NCBI RefSeq assembly: GCF_034259425.1
Contig: NZ_JAXIVU010000001.1
Coordinates: 317,162-381,161, forward strand
Source: Denitrificimonas halotolerans
Lineage (GTDB): Bacteria; Pseudomonadota; Gammaproteobacteria; Pseudomonadales; Pseudomonadaceae
Direction of reading: 5' to 3'
Length of the DNA stretch: 64,000 nucleotides
Within the stretch, counting starts at the first letter, position 1, and every line of letters starts with the position of its first letter. The notes beneath the pieces are model-generated. The model did no database searches. It worked only from the letters and a program-made list of their open reading frames with translations, and was not told where the DNA came from. Position numbers and translations under genes: made by a program. Positions 35,349 through 44,565 of this stretch are shown here, in pieces.

Positions 35349-35741
35349 TCAGCGCTTAGAGAACTGAGGACGCTTACGTGCTTTACGTAGACCAACCTTT
35401 TTACGCTCAACTGCACGAGCGTCACGCGTAACAAAGCCAGCTTTACGCAGCTCTGGACGCAAAGTTTCGTCATAATCCATCAGCGCACGAGTAATACCAT
35501 GACGGATAGCACCTGCTTGACCACTTGCACCACCACCAGCAACGGTGACGACAACGTCAAACTTTTCTAGAGTTTCTGTTAACTCAAGCGGCTGACGAAC
35601 CATCATTCGTGCAGTTTCGCGAGGGAAAAAGTTATCCAGAGTGCGATTGTTAATAGAAATACTGCCTGTACCCGGACGTAAAAAAACGCGTGCGGTTGCA
35701 GTCTTGCGACGGCCTGTGCCGTAATTTTGAGTCGCCGACAT
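35349..35741 (-). CDS. rpsI: 30S ribosomal protein S9
   Basis: A 130-residue S9: NYGTGRRKTATARVFLRPGTG near the start, TVAGGGASGQAGAIRHGITRAL in the middle and the C-terminal tail KKVGLRKARKRPQFSKR that reaches the P-site tRNA. ATG at 35741 gives the usual MSATQNYG. It follows rplM by 14 bases, the universal L13-S9 pair. Confidence 0.98.
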   Translation of the reverse strand: MSATQNYGTGRRKTATARVFLRPGTGSISINNRTLDNFFPRETARMMVRQPLELTETLEKFDVVVTVAGGGASGQAGAIRHGITRALMDYDETLRPELRKAGFVTRDARAVERKKVGLRKARKRPQFSKR

Positions 35742-35755
35742 AATCAACTATCCCG

Positions 35756-36184
35756 TTAAATCTTAAGTTCTTGGGGCTGCTGTGCAGCATGCGGGTGGTT
35801 ACTACCAGCATACACTTTCAGCTTGCGATACATGTCGCGGCCCAGCGGATTTCTTGGAAGCATACCTTTAACAGCGGCTTCTAGAACGCGTTCAGGTGCT
35901 TTATCGATTAACTTCTCAAAAGTAATTTCCTTGATACCGCCAGGGAAACCAGTGTGTGAGTAGTACTTCTTATCTGATGTTTTCTTACCGGTTACACGAA
36001 CCTGCTCAGCATTAATAACAACGATGTAATCGCCAGTATCAACGTGCGGGGTGTACTCAGGCTTATGCTTACCGCGCAAACGGCTGGCAATCTCAGTGGC
36101 CAAACGACCCAGGGTCTGGCCTGCAGCGTCGACGATATACCAGTCGCGCTGTACTGTTTCATTTTTTGCTGTAAAAGTTTTCAT
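35756..36184 (-). CDS. rplM: 50S ribosomal protein L13
   Basis: A 142-residue L13: RDWYIVDAAGQTLGRLATEIASRLRGKHKPEYTPHVD at the start and VLEAAVKGMLPRNPLGRDMYRKLKVYAG near the end. It binds early in 50S assembly. In E. coli L13 represses its own operon through the mRNA leader. The 36185-36240 leader here is GC-rich with possible short stems but was not matched to that motif. Confidence 0.98.
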   Translation of the reverse strand: MKTFTAKNETVQRDWYIVDAAGQTLGRLATEIASRLRGKHKPEYTPHVDTGDYIVVINAEQVRVTGKKTSDKKYYSHTGFPGGIKEITFEKLIDKAPERVLEAAVKGMLPRNPLGRDMYRKLKVYAGSNHPHAAQQPQELKI

Positions 36185-36636
36185 TCGCTATGGCCTCAGG
36201 GCCGCCCTAAAAATAGACGGCAAATCCTAATGAATAGTTTTGTCTTTGACAAGTCAAAGTCAGCTCATATGACAGACGCTACTTCGGGGGCTCGGGTCTA
36301 TCACGTCTGCTATGGCTATGATTTCGGTAAATTTGCATCACTTTACCTACTCTAATGTATTGGCTAGGCATTACCACAAAAGAGCCGCGTTAGTATGCCC
36401 GTTAGTGAGAAAATTGCAACCGAATATTCATTCACGCATCCGCTGATGCTGTGTTTCTATCAATCTCTACCTTAGAAAAGCAAGCTGCAGGCAACTACCA
36501 CCCACCACATCAAACCTGTATTAATAATGTGAACTCAGTAGAATTATACGAGAAAGAAACAGCAAAACCTTATTGCTCTAGCTTTCCATACAGATCATGG
36601 GTCTATAATAAAGCGGCACTCACTTGTGGAGCCATT
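36185..36636. other. Intergenic region between rplM and the SulP gene
   Basis: About 450 bases between divergent genes. Minus-strand TTGACT near 36259 may be the rplM promoter -35. The frame of the SulP gene is open back to 36451, but that stretch shows no transporter-like sequence and is probably untranslated. No repeat or RNA gene was recognised. Confidence 0.4.
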
Positions 36637-38406
36637 ATGTATATTCCGCCATTATTTTCTGCATTACGACAAACATTTGCCGAAGGTTATACGCTCAACG
36701 CTCTGCGCGGTGACATCAGCGCAGGCTTAACCGTTGGCATTATTGCTATTCCTTTAGCTATGGCTTTAGCCATTGCCGTAGGTGTCCCACCCCAGCACGG
36801 TTTGTATACTGTCCTGATTGCTGGAGCCTTGATCGCCTTAACCGGCGGTTCACGCTTTAATGTCTCAGGCCCTACCGCAGCTTTTGTGGTTATTCTACTG
36901 CCAATCACTCAACAGTTTGGCGTCGGAGGGCTACTCCTTTGTACAGCTATGGCAGGAGTCATCCTAATCAGCATGGGAGTATTACGTGCCGGCGCCTTAC
37001 TCCAATTCATCCCCTACCCTGTTACCCTTGGTTTTACTGCGGGGATTGGAGTAGTCATTGCCACACTGCAAATTAAAGATGCTTTCGGACTATCAGATGT
37101 CCAGCCTACAGCCAACTATATTGAGCAAATTAGTGCTCTCGCCCAAGCCATGCCAAGCATTCAAGTGGGTGACACCTTGGTTGCGGCAATCACTTTAGCC
37201 GTACTCATCATCTGGCCTCGATTTGTTCCCAAAATACCTGGACACCTTGCCGCCCTTGCAGTCGGCAGTTTGGTAGGTTTGGCTTTAAACAGCGCAGACA
37301 TATCTGTAGCCACCATCGGCGAGCGCTTCAATTATGAAGTCGATGGAGTCAGCCATCCCGGGATCCCACCTTTTCTACCTTCATTTATGTGGCCTTGGGA
37401 GTTCAGTGGCGCTAATGGCCAACCGCTCGTTTTGTCTTTTGAGCTCTTTAGACAACTTTTAGCACCAGCCTTCGCCATTGCCATGCTAGGAGCCATTGAG
37501 TCGTTACTTTGCGCTGTTGTTGCCGACGGTATGGCAGGTACAAAACACGACCCAAACGGTGAGCTTATTGGGCAAGGGTTAGGTAATATTGTGGCGCCCT
37601 TATTTGGTGGTATCACCGCAACTGCTGCTATTGCTCGCAGTGCCGCAAACGTTCGCGCTGGGGCCTTCTCGCCTATTGCCGCAATTATTCACGCCGGCGT
37701 TGTCTTACTAGCAATGCTATTTTTAGCTCCTATTTTCAGCCATTTACCCATGGCTGCATTAGCAGCATTGCTACTTATGGTTGCTTGGAATATGAGCGAG
37801 CCCAAACACGTAATTCATACCCTACGTATAGCACCACGCAATGATGTACTAGTGCTACTCACGTGCCTATCGCTGACGGTACTTTTTGACATGGTGCTAG
37901 CTGTTGGTGTCGGCCTATTACTTGCGGCCGGCCTATTCATTAAAAGCATGAGCGATCTCACCGATACATCCAGTGTTGGACGTGACGCCCAAGATATTCC
38001 AGACTTACCAGATTCCGTCGCCGTATATGCAATTCGTGGCCCATTATTCTTCGGCGCTGCTGAAAAGGCCTTAAGTGTACTGCGCAAATTTAACCCTGAA
38101 ATTCGCGTTGTTATTATCGACCTACGTGGCGTACCTATGCTTGACATGACAGCTTTAGCTGCCCTCAGCAACGTGTTAAATGACTACGAAAAAAATGATA
38201 TTGGTATTATCTTTTTAGGAGCTTCGGCTAAAGTACGTCATAAAATGCATCGTGCAGGTATTGGCTTAGGCAGCACCAAAATTTCCCATGCAGTAAATGT
38301 TCAGTTAGCGCAAGCGCGAGCACTGGACTGGCTCAATATCAGGACAGACACCACTCCAACTGAAACCGAGCAGCCTACTAGCAATACTGGCCTGACCGAT
38401 ACATAG
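36637..38406 (+). CDS. SulP-family anion transporter with STAS domain
   Basis: A 589-residue SLC26/SulP protein. Typical blocks are DISAGLTVGIIAIPLAMALAIAVGVPPQHGLYT, GGSRFNVSGPTAAFVVIL, GFTAGIGVVIATLQIKD and IVAPLFGGITATAAIARSAANVRAG, spread over 12-14 membrane segments. A cytoplasmic STAS domain (residues about 460-565; VAVYAIRGPLFFGAAEKAL and VVIIDLRGVPMLDMTALAAL) follows. It may carry sulfate, bicarbonate or C4-dicarboxylates; the substrate cannot be read from the sequence. The ATG at 36637 has GGAG upstream and gives the normal MYIPPLFSALRQ start. Confidence 0.9.
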   Translation: MYIPPLFSALRQTFAEGYTLNALRGDISAGLTVGIIAIPLAMALAIAVGVPPQHGLYTVLIAGALIALTGGSRFNVSGPTAAFVVILLPITQQFGVGGLLLCTAMAGVILISMGVLRAGALLQFIPYPVTLGFTAGIGVVIATLQIKDAFGLSDVQPTANYIEQISALAQAMPSIQVGDTLVAAITLAVLIIWPRFVPKIPGHLAALAVGSLVGLALNSADISVATIGERFNYEVDGVSHPGIPPFLPSFMWPWEFSGANGQPLVLSFELFRQLLAPAFAIAMLGAIESLLCAVVADGMAGTKHDPNGELIGQGLGNIVAPLFGGITATAAIARSAANVRAGAFSPIAAIIHAGVVLLAMLFLAPIFSHLPMAALAALLLMVAWNMSEPKHVIHTLRIAPRNDVLVLLTCLSLTVLFDMVLAVGVGLLLAAGLFIKSMSDLTDTSSVGRDAQDIPDLPDSVAVYAIRGPLFFGAAEKALSVLRKFNPEIRVVIIDLRGVPMLDMTALAALSNVLNDYEKNDIGIIFLGASAKVRHKMHRAGIGLGSTKISHAVNVQLAQARALDWLNIRTDTTPTETEQPTSNTGLTDT

Positions 38407-38421
38407 CACTAACCATTTAAC

Positions 38422-38454
38422 AGGCCGGCTCACTCAATCCCTGCCGGCCCTTTT
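38422..38454 (+). terminator. Terminator after the SulP gene
   Basis: AGGCCGGC and GCCGGCC form a strong stem around 13 bases, followed by CTTTTC. thiD starts 24 bases later. Confidence 0.8.
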
Positions 38455-38477
38455 CTATCCATGGTAAACTTGAATTT

Positions 38478-39278
38478 ATGAATACATATACTTCTCGCCC
38501 TTCTGTACTGTGCTTATCAGGTCATGATCCGGTCGGTGGCGCAGGATTACAAGCAGATATAGAAGCGCTGATTGCCCAGCAATGTCACGCCACCCCAGTT
38601 TTAACTGCTTTAACCATTCAAGACACTGTTGATGTCAGCGACTTCCAGATACTTGAGCACGAATGGGTGACTGCACAGGCCAAAGCCATTTTAGATGACA
38701 TGCCAATCTCAGCGATTAAACTGGGTATGCTTGGTTCTCTAGCTATGGTCGATACCGTTGAGCAAATCATTAAGCAACTTCCCGACACACCTTTTGTCTG
38801 TGATCCAGTTTTACGGGCGGGCGGTGGCGGTGCTTTAGGTAAAGATGAAGTGGGTTACGCACTACGTAACAAGCTCATGCCTTTAGCAACCATAGTCACC
38901 CCAAACCTACCAGAAGCACGAATTCTAGCTGAATTACCAGAAGGTACTGCAGACGAATGCGCAACAGCACTACTTAAGCATTGCCAAAATTTGTTAATTA
39001 CTGGCGGCCATGGTACTGAGCATGAAGTCCATAATCGTCTGTACTGCGCTGACGGCAGTTCACACACCTTTACTTGCGCACGCTTACCCGGTGAGTACCA
39101 TGGCTCTGGCTGTACCTTAGCAAGCACCCTAGCTGGACGCCTCGCTTTAGGCGAAGATTTGGTCAGCGCCGTTAAATCGGCACTGAACTATACATGGCGT
39201 ACATTACGTGATGCCGAAGCACCAGGGCGCGGTCAGTATATTCCACGCCGCATCCCACTGGATTTCTGCCATCCATGA
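38478..39278 (+). CDS. thiD: Hydroxymethylpyrimidine (phosphate) kinase ThiD
   Basis: A 266-residue ThiD, which phosphorylates HMP twice to HMP pyrophosphate for thiamine synthesis. SGHDPVGGAGLQADIEAL, CDPVLRAGGGGALG, TPNLPEARILAEL and the ribokinase-type anion hole GEYHGSGCTLASTLAG are present. The start sits directly after a terminator and no TPP riboswitch is seen upstream. thiE overlaps its 3' end by 4 bases. Confidence 0.95.
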   Translation: MNTYTSRPSVLCLSGHDPVGGAGLQADIEALIAQQCHATPVLTALTIQDTVDVSDFQILEHEWVTAQAKAILDDMPISAIKLGMLGSLAMVDTVEQIIKQLPDTPFVCDPVLRAGGGGALGKDEVGYALRNKLMPLATIVTPNLPEARILAELPEGTADECATALLKHCQNLLITGGHGTEHEVHNRLYCADGSSHTFTCARLPGEYHGSGCTLASTLAGRLALGEDLVSAVKSALNYTWRTLRDAEAPGRGQYIPRRIPLDFCHP

Positions 39279-39913
39279 GCACAAAACAACACGCACTCAG
39301 CGGTTTATATGCCATTACAGACTCAGCTCTACTCGCTAATGAGCGCTTACTGCCTTATTGTGAGGCAGCATTAAGCGGTGGTGCAAAACTTTTGCAATAC
39401 CGTGACAAATCTAGCGATACAGCACGTCGACTCAGTGAAGCCAAGGCCTTACATACACTCTGCCAGAAGTATGGCGCTCGTTTGATTATCAATGACGACA
39501 TGCATTTAGCAGCTAAAATCGGTGCTGACCTACACCTTGGACAAAAAGATGGCAGCTTACTTAAAGCTCGTCAATTACTAGGCCCCAACGCTATCATTGG
39601 AGCCACCTGCCACGCCCAACTGGAGCTAGCTAAGCAAGCAATTGCTCAACAAGCTGACTACATTGCTTTCGGACGCTTTTATAACTCTCAAACCAAACCT
39701 GGTGCAGCTCTAGCCAACACCGACTTGCTTGAGCAGGCCCAACAGCTGAACCATCCTATTGTTGCCATTGGCGGTATCACGCTAGATAACGGCAGTGTAC
39801 TTATTCAGCACGGAGCTAATATGCTGGCTGTGATCCATGGATTATTTGCAGCAGACACCCCTGTTACAGTCGAACAACGCGCTCGCGCATTTAGCGCTCT
39901 TTTTACTGATTAA
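39275..39913 (+). CDS. thiE: Thiamine-phosphate synthase ThiE
   Basis: A 212-residue TIM-barrel ThiE joining HMP pyrophosphate to thiazole phosphate. GLYAITDSAL, LLQYRDKSSD, LIINDDMHLAAKIGADLHLGQKDG, GATCHAQLELAKQAIAQQADYIAFGRF and IVAIGGITLDN match. Translationally coupled to thiD by ATGA and followed by hemL after 44 bases, the Pseudomonas order thiD-thiE-hemL. Confidence 0.95.
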   Translation: MSTKQHALSGLYAITDSALLANERLLPYCEAALSGGAKLLQYRDKSSDTARRLSEAKALHTLCQKYGARLIINDDMHLAAKIGADLHLGQKDGSLLKARQLLGPNAIIGATCHAQLELAKQAIAQQADYIAFGRFYNSQTKPGAALANTDLLEQAQQLNHPIVAIGGITLDNGSVLIQHGANMLAVIHGLFAADTPVTVEQRARAFSALFTD

Positions 39914-39957
39914 TTTTCGCAGCGATATGCTCACTGCTTTTTAAATGAGGTTTTTTC

Positions 39958-41244
39958 ATGTCACGTTCAGCATCTTTATTTGAACAAGCTCAAAAACATA
40001 TTCCAGGCGGTGTAAACTCTCCTGTACGCGCATTCGCTGGGGTTGGTGGTACACCTTTGTTTATCAAGCACGCTGAAGGTGCTTATATTACCGATGAAGA
40101 TGACAAACGCTATGTCGACTACGTCGGTTCTTGGGGGCCAATGATTCTTGGTCACGGCCATCCTCAAGTACTTGATGCTGTGCGCGCGCAAGTAGATCAT
40201 GGCTTATCCTACGGTGCGCCAACTGCTCTGGAAGTAGAAATGGCTGATATGGTCTGCAGCTTAGTCCCATCTTTGGATATGGTGCGCATGGTGAGCTCAG
40301 GCACTGAAGCCACCATGAGTGCGATTCGCCTGGCCCGCGGTTACACCGGTCGTGATAGCATCATTAAATTTGAAGGTTGCTACCACGGTCACTCTGACAG
40401 CTTACTGGTTAAAGCAGGCTCAGGCGCCCTGACATTAGGCGTACCTAGCTCACCTGGCGTTCCAGCTGCTTTTGCACAACACACCATCACTCTGCCGTAT
40501 AACGATATTGATGCCGTTGCCCAATGCCTAGCTGAAAAAGGCAATGAAGTGGCCTGCATTATCGTTGAACCTGTAGCCGGCAATATGAATTGCATCCCTC
40601 CCGTACCAGGCTTCCTTGAAGGCTTACGCGAGCAATGCGACAAACATGGTGTAGTGTTAATTTTTGATGAAGTAATGACAGGCTTCCGTGTTGCCCTCGG
40701 CGGTGCGCAAGCTCATTACGGAATCACTCCAGACCTCTCCACTTTTGGCAAAGTCATTGGAGGTGGTATGCCCGTAGCCTGCTTCGGCGGTAAAAAAGAA
40801 GTGATGTCACACATTGCACCATTAGGTCCTGTTTATCAGGCGGGAACCTTATCCGGCAACCCTTTGGCGATGGCCGCCGGCTTAGCCACATTGAAACTGA
40901 TTAGCCGCCCTGGTTTCCATGAAGGTATCACTGACTACGCTAGTCGCCTGCTAAAAGGCTTACAAGAGCGCGCAGATGCTGCCGGTATTCCTTTCACAAC
41001 CACTCAGGCTGGCGGCATGTTTGGATTATACTTTACCGATCAACAACACATCACTAGCTTTGCTGACTCCATGACCAGCAATGTTGAGCAGTTCAAACAG
41101 TTCTTCCACTTAATGCTGGAGGGCGGTGTTTACTTGGCTCCAAGCGCCTTCGAAGCGGGCTTTGTATCAAGCGCATTAGGCGAGAAAGAGTTGCAAATTA
41201 CTCTCGATGCAGCAGAAAACGCTTTTGCTAACATGACAGCCTAA
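39958..41244 (+). CDS. hemL: Glutamate-1-semialdehyde aminomutase HemL
   Basis: A 428-residue PLP enzyme that makes 5-aminolevulinate from glutamate-1-semialdehyde, the C5 route of tetrapyrrole synthesis. HIPGGVNSPVRAFAGVGGTP, VSSGTEATMSAIRLARG, FDEVMTGFRVALGGAQ and the PLP-lysine region STFGKVIGGGMPV are diagnostic. GAGG precedes the ATG. A strong terminator follows. hemC, hemD, hemX and hemY are about 10 kb downstream. Confidence 0.97.
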   Translation: MSRSASLFEQAQKHIPGGVNSPVRAFAGVGGTPLFIKHAEGAYITDEDDKRYVDYVGSWGPMILGHGHPQVLDAVRAQVDHGLSYGAPTALEVEMADMVCSLVPSLDMVRMVSSGTEATMSAIRLARGYTGRDSIIKFEGCYHGHSDSLLVKAGSGALTLGVPSSPGVPAAFAQHTITLPYNDIDAVAQCLAEKGNEVACIIVEPVAGNMNCIPPVPGFLEGLREQCDKHGVVLIFDEVMTGFRVALGGAQAHYGITPDLSTFGKVIGGGMPVACFGGKKEVMSHIAPLGPVYQAGTLSGNPLAMAAGLATLKLISRPGFHEGITDYASRLLKGLQERADAAGIPFTTTQAGGMFGLYFTDQQHITSFADSMTSNVEQFKQFFHLMLEGGVYLAPSAFEAGFVSSALGEKELQITLDAAENAFANMTA

Positions 41245-41264
41245 ACTCAGCACTGCTAGATCGC

Positions 41265-41298
41265 AATAAAAACGCCCGAATGAACGGGCGTTTTTATT
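41265..41298. terminator. Bidirectional terminator between hemL and the HAD gene
   Basis: The stem AAAAACGCCCG/CGGGCGTTTTT has a 6-base loop and flanking AAT/ATT pairs. T runs occur on both strands, serving hemL and probably the lptM-to-HAD operon, which ends at 41433. Confidence 0.92.
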
Positions 41299-41432
41299 GA
41301 CTTACAACATAGAGCTGATAACTCCTAGCCTACTATGCTATTGCTCCTCCACTAATTGATCCTTAGATCCATTCATCACAGCACCAACACGCCACTCTAT
41401 ATTTGTATTACTTACGTGATCGCACTATAAAA

Positions 41433-42131
41433 TTAAACTTCAAACTGCTTAATAATGTCTGGCAGTTGTGAAATCTGGCTGACCCACGCATCAGGCTCAC
41501 GCTCACCAGTCCAGACCTTCTGTTCGGGATTAAACCAAACTGTACGCATCCCCACCTGTTGCGCACCAAAGATATCATGCTCAGGATTATCACCAATATG
41601 AATGCTCTGCTCCGGTGCAACCTGTGCTCGCGCTAAGGCAGCTAAAAACATGTGCGGCTCTGGTTTAGCCACCCCTAACATATCCGCATTTAAAGCAAAG
41701 GAAAAATATTTACCAAGCCCAATACGACGTACATCTGCATTACCGTTGCTTAATGCAGCCAACATATAATCATGTCGCAAACACTCCAAAGTCGGTAGCA
41801 CATCAGTAAACAAATCTACCTTTTGCCGCTCCGACAGAAATACTTGAAAAGCTTGCTCTGCCAAATCTTGCGCTTCAAGTTGAGGATAACCCGACTGCAA
41901 TAACGCGCGTAGCAAAACCTGATAGCGCAACTCACTGACCTGCTGATCCAGATACGGATTTTGTTGCACCACCTCACTGCGCAATTGTTTCAGGCGTTCT
42001 GACGTCAACTCACCTAACAGAGGTGCATAGCGTACTAGCCAAGCTCGCAAAGCATTATCAGCTTGAATAATAACAGGCTCAACTGACCATAAAGTGTCAT
42101 CTAAATCAAAAGTAATTAAACGAATACTCAT
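41433..42131 (-). CDS. HAD-superfamily hydrolase
   Basis: A 232-residue HAD hydrolase of the YigB type. Motif I FDLDDTLW (nucleophile Asp), motif II AALSNGNADVRR, and motif IV GDNPEHDIFGAQQVGMRTVWFN with Lys in GVAKPEPHMF are intact. YigB dephosphorylates FMN in E. coli's riboflavin route; that function is likely but not shown. It is the last gene of the lysA-dapF-xerC operon and overlaps xerC by 4 bases. Confidence 0.9.
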   Translation of the reverse strand: MSIRLITFDLDDTLWSVEPVIIQADNALRAWLVRYAPLLGELTSERLKQLRSEVVQQNPYLDQQVSELRYQVLLRALLQSGYPQLEAQDLAEQAFQVFLSERQKVDLFTDVLPTLECLRHDYMLAALSNGNADVRRIGLGKYFSFALNADMLGVAKPEPHMFLAALARAQVAPEQSIHIGDNPEHDIFGAQQVGMRTVWFNPEQKVWTGEREPDAWVSQISQLPDIIKQFEV

Positions 42132-43030
42132 TCTTCTGGCTTACGTTTAGCGCGCGGGTGAGCTTGATCATAGACTTGTGCTAAGTGTTGGAAATCAAGG
42201 TGCGTATAAATCTGTGTGGTGCTGATATCAGCGTGTCCGAGTAACTCCTGCACAGCGCGCAGATCATGAGAGGACTCAAGAATATGACTAGCAAACGAGT
42301 GCCTTAACATGTGTGGATGCAAATGCTGCCCCAGCTCGCGAACCCCAGCCTGACGCACCCGTTCGCGTACCATTTGCGGGCTCATACGACGACCGCGCAC
42401 ACCAATAAACAATGCTTGATCCACAGGGTTTGCCTGCTTTCGCACCTTCAACCAACGATTTATAGCCTGCATCGCCTTACTCCCTACCGGCAACATTCGT
42501 TGTTTATTGCCTTTACCCAACACCACAACTAAGCCTTCCGTCAAATCGATATCACCGGTATTTAACCCTACCAATTCCGATAAACGCAGCCCGGAAGAAT
42601 ACAGCAACTCTAAAATGGCTTGATCTCGGCAAACAGTGAAATCATCACTCGTTGGTTGATCCAGTAGTTGCTGTGCACGATCTACATCCAGTACTTTAGG
42701 TAATTTTCGCGGCCCTTTTGGTGGGCGAATACCAGCTGCAGGGTCATGTTTACAACAGTTTTCACGAATTAAATAAGCATACAAGCTACGAACGGCAGAA
42801 AGTAGGCGCGCAATGCTGCGCCCTGCCAAACCACCATAATGCAAATCTGCCACTAACTGCCGCAAATGTGCAACCTGCAAGCCCTCCCAGCTTGCAATAT
42901 TTTGCTGCTGAGCAAAGTCCAACACCTTATTTAAGTCGCGACGATAGGCGCTTAAAGTATGGGCTGAGACTTGACGTTCAGTTTGCAAATATGTCAAAAA
43001 AGCCTCGAGCTGAGCTTGAAGTATGCACAT
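42128..43030 (-). CDS. xerC: Tyrosine recombinase XerC
   Basis: A 300-residue XerC, which with XerD resolves chromosome dimers at dif. The N-terminal core-binding domain FLTYLQTERQVSAHTLSAYRRDL is followed by the catalytic set: Arg in SSGLRLSELVGLN, Lys near VVLGKGNKQRMLP, His-x-x-Arg in HPHMLRHSFASHIL, His in ELLGHADISTTQIYTHLD and the Tyr nucleophile in IYTHL. Located in the conserved dapF-DUF484-xerC-HAD operon. Confidence 0.96.
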   Translation of the reverse strand: MCILQAQLEAFLTYLQTERQVSAHTLSAYRRDLNKVLDFAQQQNIASWEGLQVAHLRQLVADLHYGGLAGRSIARLLSAVRSLYAYLIRENCCKHDPAAGIRPPKGPRKLPKVLDVDRAQQLLDQPTSDDFTVCRDQAILELLYSSGLRLSELVGLNTGDIDLTEGLVVVLGKGNKQRMLPVGSKAMQAINRWLKVRKQANPVDQALFIGVRGRRMSPQMVRERVRQAGVRELGQHLHPHMLRHSFASHILESSHDLRAVQELLGHADISTTQIYTHLDFQHLAQVYDQAHPRAKRKPEE

Positions 43031-43035
43031 TGCTG

Positions 43036-43734
43036 TTATTTCACCGCACGTAATGAGTCCAACATTTTAGGCAATAAACGCGCCAAAACATCAGTTAAAT
43101 ATGTCAAAAATAATGTATCCACTGCATTACTATAGTGATGTTGATCAGCGCTACCGACTGCTAAGACCCCATGTACACCTTGATGCTCTAAAACAGTAAT
43201 TGCTGCAGATTTAATCGACTTTGCTTGCTCGGCACCAAACAAAAATGCCAGCTCTTGCGGACGAAACACACCACTTAACGGTTTACTGCTATTCAGCAAG
43301 CTCCCAATTGACTGTTGCGCAGATGCAAGCGTAGTGCTACGACCAACATTAACTGGCCGATCACTAAAGATTATCAGCCCAACAAAAGGTACTTTGAACG
43401 AATGGCGTAAGCTATCATCCACAACACTCACTAACTCATCTATTGTTTGAGCGTCCAGCATTTCCAACGCGAGATGACGTGTTTTATCAAACAAGCGACC
43501 ATTAATACGTGCCACCGACATTAATTGATCCAATCGACTATGCAGCTCGGCATTGCGCTCACGCAAAACCTGCATTTGACGCTCAACCAAAGAGATAGCC
43601 TCACCTCTCTCATGAGGAATTTGCATTTGCTCAATCAACTCATCCCGACCCACAAAAAACTCGGGGTTGGTTGTTAAATAAGCAGCGACTTGCTCTGCAG
43701 TAATCATTTTTGCCGACTTGCGCAAATTACTCAT
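43036..43734 (-). CDS. DUF484 family protein
   Basis: A 232-residue GAF-like protein of the DUF484 family. AEQVAAYLTTNPEFFVGRDELIEQMQIPHERGEAISLVERQMQVLRERN is the conserved N-terminus, followed by a coiled-coil-like stretch and a GAF-type domain ending LTDVLARLLPKML. Function is unknown. It lies between dapF and xerC with a 4-base overlap with dapF, the usual position. Confidence 0.92.
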   Translation of the reverse strand: MSNLRKSAKMITAEQVAAYLTTNPEFFVGRDELIEQMQIPHERGEAISLVERQMQVLRERNAELHSRLDQLMSVARINGRLFDKTRHLALEMLDAQTIDELVSVVDDSLRHSFKVPFVGLIIFSDRPVNVGRSTTLASAQQSIGSLLNSSKPLSGVFRPQELAFLFGAEQAKSIKSAAITVLEHQGVHGVLAVGSADQHHYSNAVDTLFLTYLTDVLARLLPKMLDSLRAVK

Positions 43735-44564
43735 AAACGAATTTGTCCTTCATACACTCGCGTTGAAGCACCGGTAAAATAAACATGCTGGTCCTTATTG
43801 CGCCACTCTAGAACTGCGTTAGCAGAACCTTTTGCAAAACCAACCTGCAGGCACTCATCAGTCCACCCTTGGGTCACGCTCGCAACAGCAATCCCTGATA
43901 AACCCTCGTGATAACTATCTAATTCACCTCGACCCAACTGCCAAGTGCGCACATTAAGCTGTCCGTGATTTTGTACCTGCACAACGCTAACAAGGTCACC
44001 CACTGCGAACTTCGCTTGCTGCTCAAGCAATCCTGCCAATTGCGCCATAGGCACCCGAGCCAAATCAGCAACCCGTAATACAGCGTGCCGACTCGCTTGC
44101 AATAATATGAGCAGCGCTATCTCCAACAGCCAGCCACTCCCCTGATGCAGCTGGGTAAAGCTAGCCGGTAAAGTTGTCACCTCAGCCTCAAGCTTAGGCG
44201 TCGCTAAAGGCACTGTGACAGAACCATCAACATGCAATTGCACATCCAAGACCACGCCCCTCACCTCAACACGCATTTGGGCCTTTGAAATGAGTCGCTT
44301 ATCCGCCACAAGACGCACCACTAAACATAAATCACTTGCTAAGCAGTCAACCTCAACGCCATCTTGATCAAACATACGACAACCAAAATCAACATCTGGG
44401 TGCCGCGGCACTTCAATTAACGCCAAACGCCGAAAGCCCACACCAAAACGACGGTCACTCCACTCTCGCATTTTCTGCGGTTGGATATAGGCATGCTGAC
44501 TGATCAAGTCGAGCACCATCAAATCATTGCCCAGACCGTGCATTTTGCTAAAACGCAGGAGCAT
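43731..44564 (-). CDS. dapF: Degenerate DapF (diaminopimelate epimerase homologue)
   Basis: A 277-residue protein with normal DapF length, start (MLLRFSKMHGLGNDLMVLDL) and end (TGASTRVYEGQIRL), in the standard position after lysA. DapF interconverts LL- and meso-diaminopimelate using two Cys. Here the first signature, normally CGNGARC, reads CLASDLC (74-80), keeping Cys74 but not the Gly-Asn-Gly. The second, GETQACGTG, reads GELDSYHEG (213-221), so the catalytic Cys aligns with Tyr218. The GNPH and ANIGF-type substrate motifs are also gone. There is no frameshift. It is probably not an active epimerase; homology and locus are clear. Confidence 0.88.
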   Translation of the reverse strand: MLLRFSKMHGLGNDLMVLDLISQHAYIQPQKMREWSDRRFGVGFRRLALIEVPRHPDVDFGCRMFDQDGVEVDCLASDLCLVVRLVADKRLISKAQMRVEVRGVVLDVQLHVDGSVTVPLATPKLEAEVTTLPASFTQLHQGSGWLLEIALLILLQASRHAVLRVADLARVPMAQLAGLLEQQAKFAVGDLVSVVQVQNHGQLNVRTWQLGRGELDSYHEGLSGIAVASVTQGWTDECLQVGFAKGSANAVLEWRNKDQHVYFTGASTRVYEGQIRL

Positions 44565-44565
44565 A

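Noticed and set aside
36451..36636. An N-terminal extension of the SulP transporter frame
   Set aside because: The 62 extra residues do not resemble the family, and an ATG with GGAG at 36637 gives the normal start.
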